Part shown: positions 1 through 7,400 of the stretch, one piece after another
How positions within the stretch are numbered: position 1 is the stretch's first letter
Layout of the letters: every line of letters starts with the position of its first letter
Assembly: GCA_018061385.1 (NCBI GenBank)
Contig: JAGOUF010000080.1
Span: 1 to 8,196, forward strand
DNA length: 8,196 nt
Origin: Chitinophagaceae bacterium
Lineage (GTDB): Bacteria; Bacteroidota; Bacteroidia; Chitinophagales; Chitinophagaceae
Direction of reading: 5' to 3'
The notes under the pieces: generated by a model
What the model was told of the DNA's origin: nothing
The model's input: only the letters and a program-made list of their open reading frames with translations
The model's database searches: none
Translations under genes and position numbers: made by a program

Positions 1-712
1 GATTAAATTTTGTTTCAACTTTAATTTTTTCAATTGCTTGATGTGTAGAAGAACTTAAAGGAAAATTTTCGTGATTAATTAAATAATGAACTGCAGTATA
101 ATCGTTTAATGTTGGTAATAATTTTTGTAGAGCTTGAACACTTGGTTCAGAGATTTTTTTGTTGTCAATAAAATCACGATTACTTTTTTGCTTTTGTTTG
201 GCAGTAAGTAAAAGTATTTTTTTAAGTTGAAGTAACCCTTTAGACTTTCTAGGATTCACCTCTATAACTGGAATACCCAACTCTGCTTCTAAGCCAGCAA
301 TATCTATTTTAATTCCTTTTTTAGCAGCCAAATCGTTCATAGATAAAGCAACTACCACAGGAACTTTTAAATCTATAATTTGGCTACAAAACAATAAGTT
401 TCTTTTTAAATTACTAGCATCAGCAACCAATAAAATTATATCAGCTTTTACATCTTCATCGGCTTGCATTAAAACTTTATAAGCAACCCATTCATCGGAT
501 CTTCTTGGGTATAAAGAATAAGTGCCAGGCAAATCAATAATATTTGCTGTGGTTACATGGTCTAACTCTACTTTACCTGTTTTTTTATCAACCGTTACTC
601 CCGGAAAATTTCCAACCTTTTGGTTTAATCCCGTAAGGCTGTTGAATAATGTGCTTTTTCCACTATTTGGGTTTCCTACTAAAGCAATATTTAATGTTTG
701 CGATGCTGTCAT
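1..712 (-). CDS. feoB: Ferrous iron transport protein B (FeoB), N-terminal 237 residues, cut by window edge
   Basis: FeoB is the inner-membrane Fe(II) transporter; its cytoplasmic N-terminal G domain binds GTP and is followed by a helical GDI-like domain and then the membrane part, which lies outside this window. Reading the minus strand from the ATG at 712-710 gives MTASQTLNIALVGNPNSGKS, with the G1/P-loop GNPNSGKST at residues 13-21, the G2 region VGNFPGVTVD at 33-42, G3 DLPGTYSL at 60-67, and the FeoB-typical DASNLKRNLLF around 98-108. The G4 position reads ALSMNDLA (122-129), with Ser where most FeoBs have Asn (NMxD). Residues after about 165 would be the helical domain. No FeoA domain is fused at the N-terminus and no feoA lies in the upstream gap. 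The start is chosen because the P-loop begins about 12 residues in, as usual for the family. The identification is firm; the C-terminal end is unseen. Confidence 0.95.
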   Translation of the reverse strand, partial: MTASQTLNIALVGNPNSGKSTLFNSLTGLNQKVGNFPGVTVDKKTGKVELDHVTTANIIDLPGTYSLYPRRSDEWVAYKVLMQADEDVKADIILLVADASNLKRNLLFCSQIIDLKVPVVVALSMNDLAAKKGIKIDIAGLEAELGIPVIEVNPRKSKGLLQLKKILLLTAKQKQKSNRDFIDNKKISEPSVQALQKLLPTLNDYTAVHYLINHENFPLSSSTHQAIEKIKVETKFN

Positions 713-723
713 ATTCTAGGTAA

Positions 724-731
724 CAAATGTA
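724..731 (-). promoter_or_regulatory. Candidate Bacteroidota -7 box for feoB (TACATTTG)
   Basis: On the minus strand this reads TACATTTG, an exact match to the TAnnTTTG -7 consensus of Bacteroidota housekeeping promoters. It ends 11 bp before the feoB ATG, which would leave a leader of only a few nucleotides. I do not see a convincing TTG-type -33 element at the expected distance, so this rests on the single box and its position. Confidence 0.4.
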
Positions 732-816
732 AAAGCCTTAAAGGGTAGTTGGTTACGAGATTAGGAACAGAATATGAAGCGATTTTTTCAATTCAATTTT
801 TCAATTGTACTACGCC

Positions 817-824
817 TATTTTTG
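817..824 (+). promoter_or_regulatory. Candidate Bacteroidota -7 box for the M28 peptidase gene (TATTTTTG)
   Basis: TATTTTTG matches TAnnTTTG exactly and ends 14 bp before the ATG at 839. Transcription would start around 830, giving a leader under 10 nt. No clear -33 TTG element is visible at about 19-20 bp upstream. It also supports the start at 839: an upstream TTG start at 749 would place the promoter inside the coding region. Confidence 0.45.
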
Positions 825-838
825 TACAAATATTTTTT

Positions 839-2497
839 ATGTATAAGTGGTTATTTTTTGTATTGTTTTTTTCTATTACAAACGTACATGCACAAAGCAA
901 AAAAAAGAAAGCAAAAATGCAATTGATTGCTCTGCAAAAATCTAATGTACAACTTATTGCAAACCTTACTAAACATGTGCAGTATTTAGCTAGCGATTCT
1001 TTAGAAGGGAGAAGAACTGGTACTAAAGGAGAAGAATTGGCATTGCAATATATTATACATCAATATACACAAGCAGGTATTGAGCCTAAAGGATTGAACG
1101 GCTATGTGCAACCATTTGAAATAAATGAGGGCAAACATTTTACCACTAAAACAAGTTTACTTGTACATGGTAAAACGTTGGTGTTAAATGATGATTTTTT
1201 TCCATTGGCTTATAGCGTAAATAAACAAGTTAAAGGTGCTCCCGCAATGGCTTTGAGAGAAAAAGGACAACCTTGGTTTATAGATTTACACGAAGAGTTA
1301 TTGGCTCAAAAAGAAAACCCACATTTTGATGTAGATGATTATATAAAAAAACAAGTTGATGTTTTTACAACAAAAGGTGCAACAGCAGTTTTTGTTTACA
1401 ATACGTCTACAATTACAGACAATGTACTATTTAATAAAAATGATACAACTAAAACTTCAGCAATACCAGTAATTTATATAAAACCACAAGCTGTACAAGA
1501 ATATTTTAAAGATCCTTCTGCAACAATAGAAATTAATATATTGGTTGATATTGAACATCAAATTCGTACAGGTAAAAATGCAGTTGCGTTTATTAATAAC
1601 CATGCACCAACAACAGTAATTATTGGTGCTCATTACGATCATTTAGGTTATGGAGAAGATAAAAACGCATTAGATGCTTTGCACGAAATACACAATGGTG
1701 CCGATGATAATGCAAGTGGAACAGCAGCTTTAATTGAATTAGCAAAAATGTTGAAACAATCTAACGCAAAAAATAATAATTACTTATTCATTAATTTTAG
1801 TGGAGAAGAATTGGGTTTGTTTGGAAGTAAATATTGGATTGAAAATCCAACACTTACAACCAATATAAACTATATGATTAATATGGATATGGTTGGACGA
1901 TACGATACTGCACATAAACTTACGATTGGTGGTTATGGCACATCGCCAATTTGGGGAGATGTATTTACTACCATAACCAATAAAAATTTAATTGTAAAGT
2001 TTGATAGTACAGGTAGTGGACCTAGCGATCATGCAAGTTTTTATAGAGCCGGAATTCCGGTATTGTTCTTTTTTACTGGCAGCCATTCCGATTATCATAA
2101 AACCACCGATGATTGGGAAAAAATTAATTACAATGGTCAAAAAGATATTGTACAACTCATTCAACAAATAGTAGAAACTAGCAATACAAAAGGAAAATTA
2201 GCATTTACAAAAACTGTCGAACCTCAAATGGGTAAAGTACGTTTTAGTGTAAGTTTAGGTGTAATTCCAGATTATGGTTTTACTGGCACTGGTGTTAGAA
2301 TAGAAGGTGTAAGTGCAGGAAAATTAGCAGAAAGAACAGGACTACAAACTGGCGATATTTTATTGCAATTGGGCGAATATAAATTTGTAGATGTAACCAG
2401 TTATATGCAGGTTTTAAGTAAATTTAAAAAAGGCGATGCAACAAAACTGAAAATAAAAAGAAATACCGAAGAAAAAGAATTTGATATAGTATTTTAA
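839..2497 (+). CDS. Secreted M28-family zinc aminopeptidase with PA-like insert and C-terminal PDZ domain
   Basis: A 552-residue exported metallopeptidase that should remove N-terminal residues from peptides in the periplasm or outside the cell. Residues 1-18 (MYKWLFFVLFFSITNVHA, then Q) form a signal peptide, which is why the ATG at 839 is preferred over the in-frame TTG at 749 that adds 30 unlikely residues. A protease-associated-like region occupies roughly residues 110-235. The M28 catalytic core is complete: H265 in GAHYDH, D290 in GADDNASG, the general base E323 and ligand E324 in SGEELG, D350 in NMDMVGR, and H420 in DYHKTTD. These correspond to the five ligands of the co-catalytic two-zinc site. 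From about 467 to the end is a PDZ domain (VRIEGVSAGKLAERTGLQTG), a common arrangement in Bacteroidota M28 proteins. It is the first gene of a tight cluster. The natural substrate cannot be read from the sequence. Confidence 0.93.
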   Translation: MYKWLFFVLFFSITNVHAQSKKKKAKMQLIALQKSNVQLIANLTKHVQYLASDSLEGRRTGTKGEELALQYIIHQYTQAGIEPKGLNGYVQPFEINEGKHFTTKTSLLVHGKTLVLNDDFFPLAYSVNKQVKGAPAMALREKGQPWFIDLHEELLAQKENPHFDVDDYIKKQVDVFTTKGATAVFVYNTSTITDNVLFNKNDTTKTSAIPVIYIKPQAVQEYFKDPSATIEINILVDIEHQIRTGKNAVAFINNHAPTTVIIGAHYDHLGYGEDKNALDALHEIHNGADDNASGTAALIELAKMLKQSNAKNNNYLFINFSGEELGLFGSKYWIENPTLTTNINYMINMDMVGRYDTAHKLTIGGYGTSPIWGDVFTTITNKNLIVKFDSTGSGPSDHASFYRAGIPVLFFFTGSHSDYHKTTDDWEKINYNGQKDIVQLIQQIVETSNTKGKLAFTKTVEPQMGKVRFSVSLGVIPDYGFTGTGVRIEGVSAGKLAERTGLQTGDILLQLGEYKFVDVTSYMQVLSKFKKGDATKLKIKRNTEEKEFDIVF

Positions 2498-2941
2498 ATG
2501 GCAACACAAAAACTTAAACTAGATGTTGATGTATTAAACGAAGATTTCTTCGATGATACTCGTTTATTGGGCATTATTGCACCAATAAAAAATTATCAAT
2601 TGTGTTGGCTGTTCAATACGTTACTAGGATTTAATTTTAAATTGAATGCTGATTTAGAAATTCATTTACGCAAGAAAAACAGAAACTATTTTTTTAATAT
2701 CTATGAATCGAAAGAACCCAATAGTTTCTTAAGTCATTTTTTGTACCACAACCAGTTTGATGGCGAATATTTGTTGCCAGAATTTAAACACATGGACTAT
2801 TTATGGTTAATGAAAGGCGATAGTGTTGAAGATATAAAATGTAATTGGATTAAAGATTCAATTAAATCTATAAATGGGGTACAGTTGGTTACAGAGTTAA
2901 CCCACGAACAAATTAAAACCAAGGGCAATATTGTTTTTTAA
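2498..2941 (+). CDS. IPExxxVDY family protein
   Basis: A 147-residue cytoplasmic protein with no signal peptide or membrane segment. The family is named for a C-terminal-half motif; here it reads LPEFKHMDY at residues 93-101, followed by LWLMKG, so Ile and Val of the name are replaced by Leu and Met. Members are small and confined to Bacteroidota, and no biochemical role is known to me. The ATG directly follows the TAA of the peptidase gene with no spacer, which points to translational coupling, and the next gene starts 11 bp after its stop. The N-terminal part (LDVDVLNEDFFDDTRLLGI) and the aromatic-rich middle also fit the family. Family membership is fairly sure; function is not assigned. 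Confidence 0.82.
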   Translation: MATQKLKLDVDVLNEDFFDDTRLLGIIAPIKNYQLCWLFNTLLGFNFKLNADLEIHLRKKNRNYFFNIYESKEPNSFLSHFLYHNQFDGEYLLPEFKHMDYLWLMKGDSVEDIKCNWIKDSIKSINGVQLVTELTHEQIKTKGNIVF

Positions 2942-2952
2942 AAATATATTTT

Positions 2953-3183
2953 ATGTGGCAAATACAAGAAAATAAACTATATAAGAAATTTCAGTTCAAT
3001 AACTTTTCTGAAGCTTTTGCATTTATGACAAGAGTTGCAATTGAAGCAGAAAAAGCCAACCATCATCCATATTGGAGCAATGTGTACAATACTGTAGAAA
3101 TATGGTTAAATACACACGATGCTGGAGATATTGTAACTGAAAAAGATAACCAGCTTGCAAAAAAAATTGATGCATTGTTGTAG
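2953..3183 (+). CDS. 4a-hydroxytetrahydrobiopterin dehydratase (pterin-4a-carbinolamine dehydratase, PCD/DCoH)
   Basis: PCD dehydrates 4a-hydroxytetrahydropterin to quinonoid dihydropterin, recycling the cofactor of aromatic amino acid hydroxylases; bacterial members are also linked to pterin metabolism more widely. The 76-residue product carries the whole signature: E33 and K34 before HHP at 37-39, W41, then VEIWLNTH ending at H55, and GDIVTEKD to D65. The two adjacent His and the later His (37, 38, 55) are the expected active-site residues. The protein is shorter at its N-terminus than the roughly 95-110 residue bacterial relatives and begins just before the first strand (MWQIQENKLYKKF). 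It starts 11 bp after the IPExxxVDY gene, so it is probably co-transcribed. No phenylalanine hydroxylase gene is in the window. Confidence 0.92.
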   Translation: MWQIQENKLYKKFQFNNFSEAFAFMTRVAIEAEKANHHPYWSNVYNTVEIWLNTHDAGDIVTEKDNQLAKKIDALL

Positions 3184-3249
3184 TTAACTCAATACTACTT
3201 TTTTGCTATTCAATATTTATTGGAAATATGTATTTGAATGAAATAATTT

Positions 3250-3837
3250 ATGACAGAAATTTTAGATGAACAATATTGGAACAATCGATACATTAACAAT
3301 GAAACGGGATGGGACTTGCGTCAAGTTTCGCCACCATTGAAAGCATATTTCGATCAATTGGAAAATAAAAATTCTAGTATTTTAATTCCTGGTTGTGGCA
3401 ATGCTTATGAAGCCATTTATTTAGCAGAGCAAGGATTTACAAATATTACTTTAATTGATATTGCTGCTAGTTTGGTAGAAGCCTTGAAAATAAAATTAAA
3501 AGACTACCATTCTATTCAAATAATTCATCAAAATTTTTTCAATCACACAAATAGGTATGATTTAATTGTTGAACAAACATTTTTTTGTGCGTTGCATCCA
3601 TCTTTAAGAAATCAGTATGTACAAAAAACGTATACTTTATTAAATACCAATGGTAAATTGGTTGGTGTATTGTTTAACAAATATTTTGAAACTGATGGTC
3701 CCCCTTTTGGTGGAACAAAAGAAGAATATGAGGCATTACTAAGCACCCATTTTCACATCAATTCATTAACGCCCTGTTATAACTCTTTTAACAAGAGAGC
3801 CGGAACCGAATTATTTTTCAATTGTAAAAAGTATTAA
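3250..3837 (+). CDS. SAM-dependent methyltransferase, thiopurine S-methyltransferase (TPMT) family
   Basis: A 195-residue class I methyltransferase. The opening YWNNRYINNETGWDLRQVSP (residues 9-28) is typical of the TPMT family, the SAM-binding motif I is ILIPGCGNAYEAIYLAEQGF (44-63), and the acidic end of the next strand is LIDIA (68-72), where D70 should contact the SAM ribose. VEQTFFCALHPSLR (107-120) and GPPFGGTKEEYEALL (150-164) are further family motifs. Members in bacteria methylate sulfur or other soft nucleophiles in small molecules (thiopurines, and in some species selenium or tellurium compounds); the native substrate here is unknown. It lies 66 bp after the dehydratase gene and 27 bp before the DUF296 gene. 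The spacer holds only imperfect promoter-like sequence, so it may be the third or fourth cistron of the upstream operon. Confidence 0.87.
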   Translation: MTEILDEQYWNNRYINNETGWDLRQVSPPLKAYFDQLENKNSSILIPGCGNAYEAIYLAEQGFTNITLIDIAASLVEALKIKLKDYHSIQIIHQNFFNHTNRYDLIVEQTFFCALHPSLRNQYVQKTYTLLNTNGKLVGVLFNKYFETDGPPFGGTKEEYEALLSTHFHINSLTPCYNSFNKRAGTELFFNCKKY

Positions 3838-3864
3838 AAGTGGTGATGATTCACTTGCATAATT

Positions 3865-4338
3865 ATGAAAATGAAATATTATATTTTACTGCTTTGTATT
3901 TTATTTAGTCATTGTAAATTACCCAATAAAATGGAACAATCTCCCTTTAAAATACATGCATTTAGATTAAAGCCAGGAGCCGATTTGCGTAAATCTATAC
4001 AAGCTTATATTAATGAACACAATATACAAGCAGGCTATATAATTACTTGTGTGGGCAGCTTAACACAAACACACTTGAGATATGCCAATCAACCCGGTGG
4101 CACACAATTAAACGGTTTTTTTGAAATTGTTTCTTTGGTAGGTACTGTAAGTATAAGTGGCAGCCATTTACACTTAAGTATTAGTGATAGCACTGGTAAA
4201 ACAATTGGTGGGCATTTATTAGAAGATAATTTGGTTTATACTACAGCCGAAATTGTTATAGGCGAAAGCAAAAACCTACTATTCACAAGAGAAAAAGATG
4301 GAACTACCCCTTGGGAAGAATTACAAATTAAAAACTAA
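3865..4338 (+). CDS. PPC/DUF296 domain protein with N-terminal export or lipoprotein-like segment
   Basis: The 157-residue product is mainly a PPC (plants and prokaryotes conserved, DUF296) domain from about residue 27 to 153. The domain start FRLKPGADLRKSI (33-45) and the conserved GTVSISGSHLHLSISD (93-108) plus GGHL (115-118) are clear; H101, H103 and H117 match the His cluster that binds metal in solved prokaryotic members. In plants the domain sits in AT-hook DNA-binding proteins, but the bacterial role is unsettled. Unusually, residues 1-17 (MKMKYYILLLCILFSHC) look like a signal peptide with a possible lipobox ending at C17, though His before the Cys is atypical. An in-frame ATG at 3931 (residue 23) would yield an ordinary cytoplasmic DUF296 protein. 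I keep the upstream start because the hydrophobic segment is well formed and lies 27 bp after the previous gene. Confidence 0.85.
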   Translation: MKMKYYILLLCILFSHCKLPNKMEQSPFKIHAFRLKPGADLRKSIQAYINEHNIQAGYIITCVGSLTQTHLRYANQPGGTQLNGFFEIVSLVGTVSISGSHLHLSISDSTGKTIGGHLLEDNLVYTTAEIVIGESKNLLFTREKDGTTPWEELQIKN

Positions 4339-4383
4339 GCAAAACATTTTATAAAATAATATCTTCCAAAACAAATAACTCCT

Positions 4384-4391
4384 TAATTTCG
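4384..4391 (+). promoter_or_regulatory. Possible -7 promoter box for the T9SS surface-protein gene (TAATTTCG)
   Basis: TAATTTCG differs from the Bacteroidota TAnnTTTG consensus at one position. It lies in the 127-bp gap before the ATG at 4466 and would give a leader of about 70 nt. No distinct -33 box is seen. The gap also holds an AT-only palindrome at 4346-4357 with no T-tract, so I do not see a strong terminator for the upstream gene. Confidence 0.35.
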
Positions 4392-4400
4392 CAAAATCAT

Positions 4401-4465
4401 CAGCTTGTAACCTCTGTGGATGCCCCCTGCATCAAACTTTTTATTAATTTTAAAACTTTTTATTT
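4401..4465 (+). promoter_or_regulatory. 5' leader of the surface-protein gene: GC-richer segment with hairpin, then a 12-bp direct repeat
   Basis: Positions 4401-4433 are noticeably richer in G and C than the surrounding spacers and contain a small hairpin, GATGC (4419-4423) pairing with GCATC (4429-4433) around a CCCCT loop. It is followed by two copies of AAACTTTTTATT (4434-4445 and 4453-4464), the second ending one base before the ATG at 4466. The A/T-rich stretch before the start is usual for Bacteroidota initiation regions. Whether the hairpin is functional cannot be told from one sequence. Confidence 0.3.
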
Positions 4466-7400
4466 ATGAAGAAGTATTTACTCTTCCTTGCTCTGTTTTT
4501 TTTATTAACAAGTGCAAATGTTTTTTCACAAGCAACTTACTATTGAGTAGGTGGTGTTGGTCCAACACCTTGGGGTACAGCTGCCAACTGGAACACTACA
4601 CTTGGTGGTGGTGGTTCAGTTAGAACAACTCCCAATGCTGGAGATATTTTAATTTTTGATGGAAGTAATATTGGTACTGGAGGTTCTGGTGCTGTAACTG
4701 TAAATACATTGGTTACAGAAACAGTAGCACAATTGAAGTTTATAAACAATGCTAATGTTACTATGGGCCATAGTTCAACTAGAACAATAACGATTGGTGG
4801 CAGTACAGGAGATGACTATGTAATTGAGGCTGGTAGTAGTGTAACGCATGGTTATACTAGTAACGTTTCAGCAATTACTTTGATATTAAGTACAGGAACA
4901 AAAGCAAGTGTTGCCGGTACGCTTACTTTGCAACTAGGGTCACACAAAATTACACCTGCAAATGAAGCTGAGTGTATTAGCTTTGAAGGGACTAGTATTT
5001 TTAATCATAACGTTTCTAGTGGGGCAGCTTTTGGTAATGCCACTGCTGTATCTACTAACAATAATGTTATTTTCAAAAATGGGTCTACATTTAATTTTGG
5101 GGGTGGTAGCAATCCATTTGTTTCATCAGCTCCAGCATCTGTAACTCAATTTCAAAGTGGTAGTACTTATGTACATAACTCAAATAATGCACCGTCTACA
5201 AGCGGTAGATATTATGCAAATTTTATTTTAAACGGAACATTATCAAGTGCTACATCTTGGGGTCGTATTGAAAATTTTACTTTAAAAACTGGTAAAACGT
5301 TAACAATAACTAGTACTGGTCGCTTTTCAATCTTAGGAAATTTTACTATTGAAACTGGAGCAACATTTACAACTACTGGAGCAACTGGCTTTCCCGATTT
5401 ATTGTTGTGTGGTTCTGGTGCTACACAAACTGTTGACTTTGGTAGCAGCACACCAACGTTTAGAAGTGTAACAATAGGTACTGATGCAATTGTTAATTTT
5501 AATTCTAATTGTACTATTGATCCTGCATCAGTTGTTTCTGGTAATACAAGCAATATTTATGGTACTTTAAACCTTGGAACAAGTGTTATAACTGGTGCAA
5601 CAACTGCTATTTTCAATAATCGAAATGCAAGTACCGTTAATACTACTTTAACCGCTCCATTAAACGCCAATTCAAACACTGTTGTTACAGGTTCTTCTTC
5701 AGGGGTTAGTAATGGTATGTTGATAAATATTTCAGCATTCCCACCAAACACATATATTATTGGCACAAGTTCTGGAACATTCACGTTGTCTAATTATTCA
5801 ACTTCTAGTTTGCCAAGTGGTACAGATTTTACGATTAGTAACAATTATGCTACAGTAACAACCTCAAATACAGGAGGTTTAAATACAGCTTTACCAACAT
5901 TTAGTGCTTATGCATTAAATGGTAAGTATACTTTCAATGCAGCAACTACAACACCTTTTCCATCTTCGGCAACTTCTGTTACACCCAATACTTTAAATAT
6001 TGCAGCCAATGTAACTTTAAACAAACAAACCGATATTGACTCTTTAGTAAATATTACTGTTGGTGAGTTAACTACTGCAGGTTTACTAACCTTAAAATCA
6101 ACTGCTACAGGTACAGCACGTATAGCAGCAGTTGCAGGAACTTTAACAGGTAACGTAACAACAGAAGTATATATACCAGGAGGTCGTAGAGCTTATAGAT
6201 TCTTAGGTCATCCATTTACAACAGCTCAATCAATGAGTAGTTTAACCGATGATATTTTTGTAACAGGCGATGGCACAGTAGATGGTTCAGCAGGTACTAC
6301 AGGAGCAGGATTTGATGCAACAACAACCAATGCCCCAAGTAGTTATTGGTTTGATCAAACGACCAATGGTTGGAAAGCGTTTATGACAGCCGCCGATGCA
6401 AGTTGGACTCAATATGCAGGAACAAGAGTATTGGTAAGAGGAGATAGAACACAAGCTGATGCTTTAACAGGCGTAGCTTATACTCCTTTAGCAGTAACTT
6501 TAGATATGACAGGAGCTGTAAATAGTGGCAATCAAAATATTGCAGTAAGCAATGCAGGTAATTTTCATTTAGTAAGCAATCCTTATCCATCACCAGTAAA
6601 TATTGGAACAGTTGTAGATGCAACAACCAATATTGGAACTATGTATTGGGTATGGGATGCCAATGCAGTAAGCAAAGGAGCTTATGTACCATTAACAGTA
6701 GGAAGTGGAGCATATAACTTAGCGATGAATGGAGCATTCTTTGTACAACCAACAGTTGGAACAACTCTAGCATTTACTGAAGCCAATAAAACAGCAAGTG
6801 CAACAGCCAATTTGTATAGAACAGCTACAGCTTCTAATCAATTAGAACTACAAGTCAACTACAATGGCGGATATGCAGATAAATTGTTTGTAAGAAACAA
6901 TGCAACCGCATCAGCAACAAAAGATTTATCAGAAGATGGCAACAAATTAATGAACCCAGATGTAAATGTGTACACATTGGCAACAGGAAATGAAGCATTA
7001 ACTTTAGATAGTCGTCCAATAGCTGCCAACACAATTATACCAGTAGGATTTACATCAACCATTCAAAGCAATTTTGAAATAGCTTTAAACAGCAATACCT
7101 TGAACAATGGCTTGGATGTAATTGTAAAAGACAAGTTCTTAAATGTAGAACATACTTTAACTACAAGCAATCCTTACAGTTTTGCAGTAACTGCCGATGC
7201 AGCAAGTCAAGGTGTAAATCGTTTTGAATTGGTGTTTAGAAACAGCAGTGCACTACCAACCAATTTTGTAACTGTATCAGCAGTACAACAAGGCAATGCA
7301 ATAGCCGTAAACTTCACTACAGCCAATGAGCAAAACATGAGTAGCTATGAAGTAGAGGAAAGTGCAAATGGCAATAGCTTTACCAAAGGCACCAGCATAA

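Noticed and set aside
749..838. Upstream TTG start adding 30 residues to the M28 peptidase
   Set aside because: The added residues do not look like a secretion signal, they cover the likely promoter box, and the ATG at 839 begins a proper signal peptide.
3184..3249. Promoter-like TACTTTTTTG and TATGTATTTG before the methyltransferase gene
   Set aside because: Both have extra bases compared with the TAnnTTTG spacing and lack a -33 partner, so they are too weak to call.
3838..3860. Short inverted repeat AAGTG/CACTT before the DUF296 gene
   Set aside because: Only five base pairs with a nine-base loop; not significant in a 27-bp spacer.
4346..4357. Perfect palindrome ATTTTATAAAAT after the DUF296 gene
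   Set aside because: It is made only of A and T, has no loop or T-tract, and is expected by chance in such AT-rich spacers, so I do not call it a terminator.
4420..4623. Open frame of 67 codons starting with an ATG in the leader of the surface-protein gene
   Set aside because: It overlaps the signal-peptide coding region in another frame and has no recognisable domain; its Cys/Trp-rich end is out-of-frame reading of the Gly-rich coding sequence.
5212..5784. Minus-strand open frames inside the surface-protein gene
   Set aside because: They are antisense shadows of the low-complexity Thr/Ser/Asn-rich coding sequence, with no start context or domain of their own.
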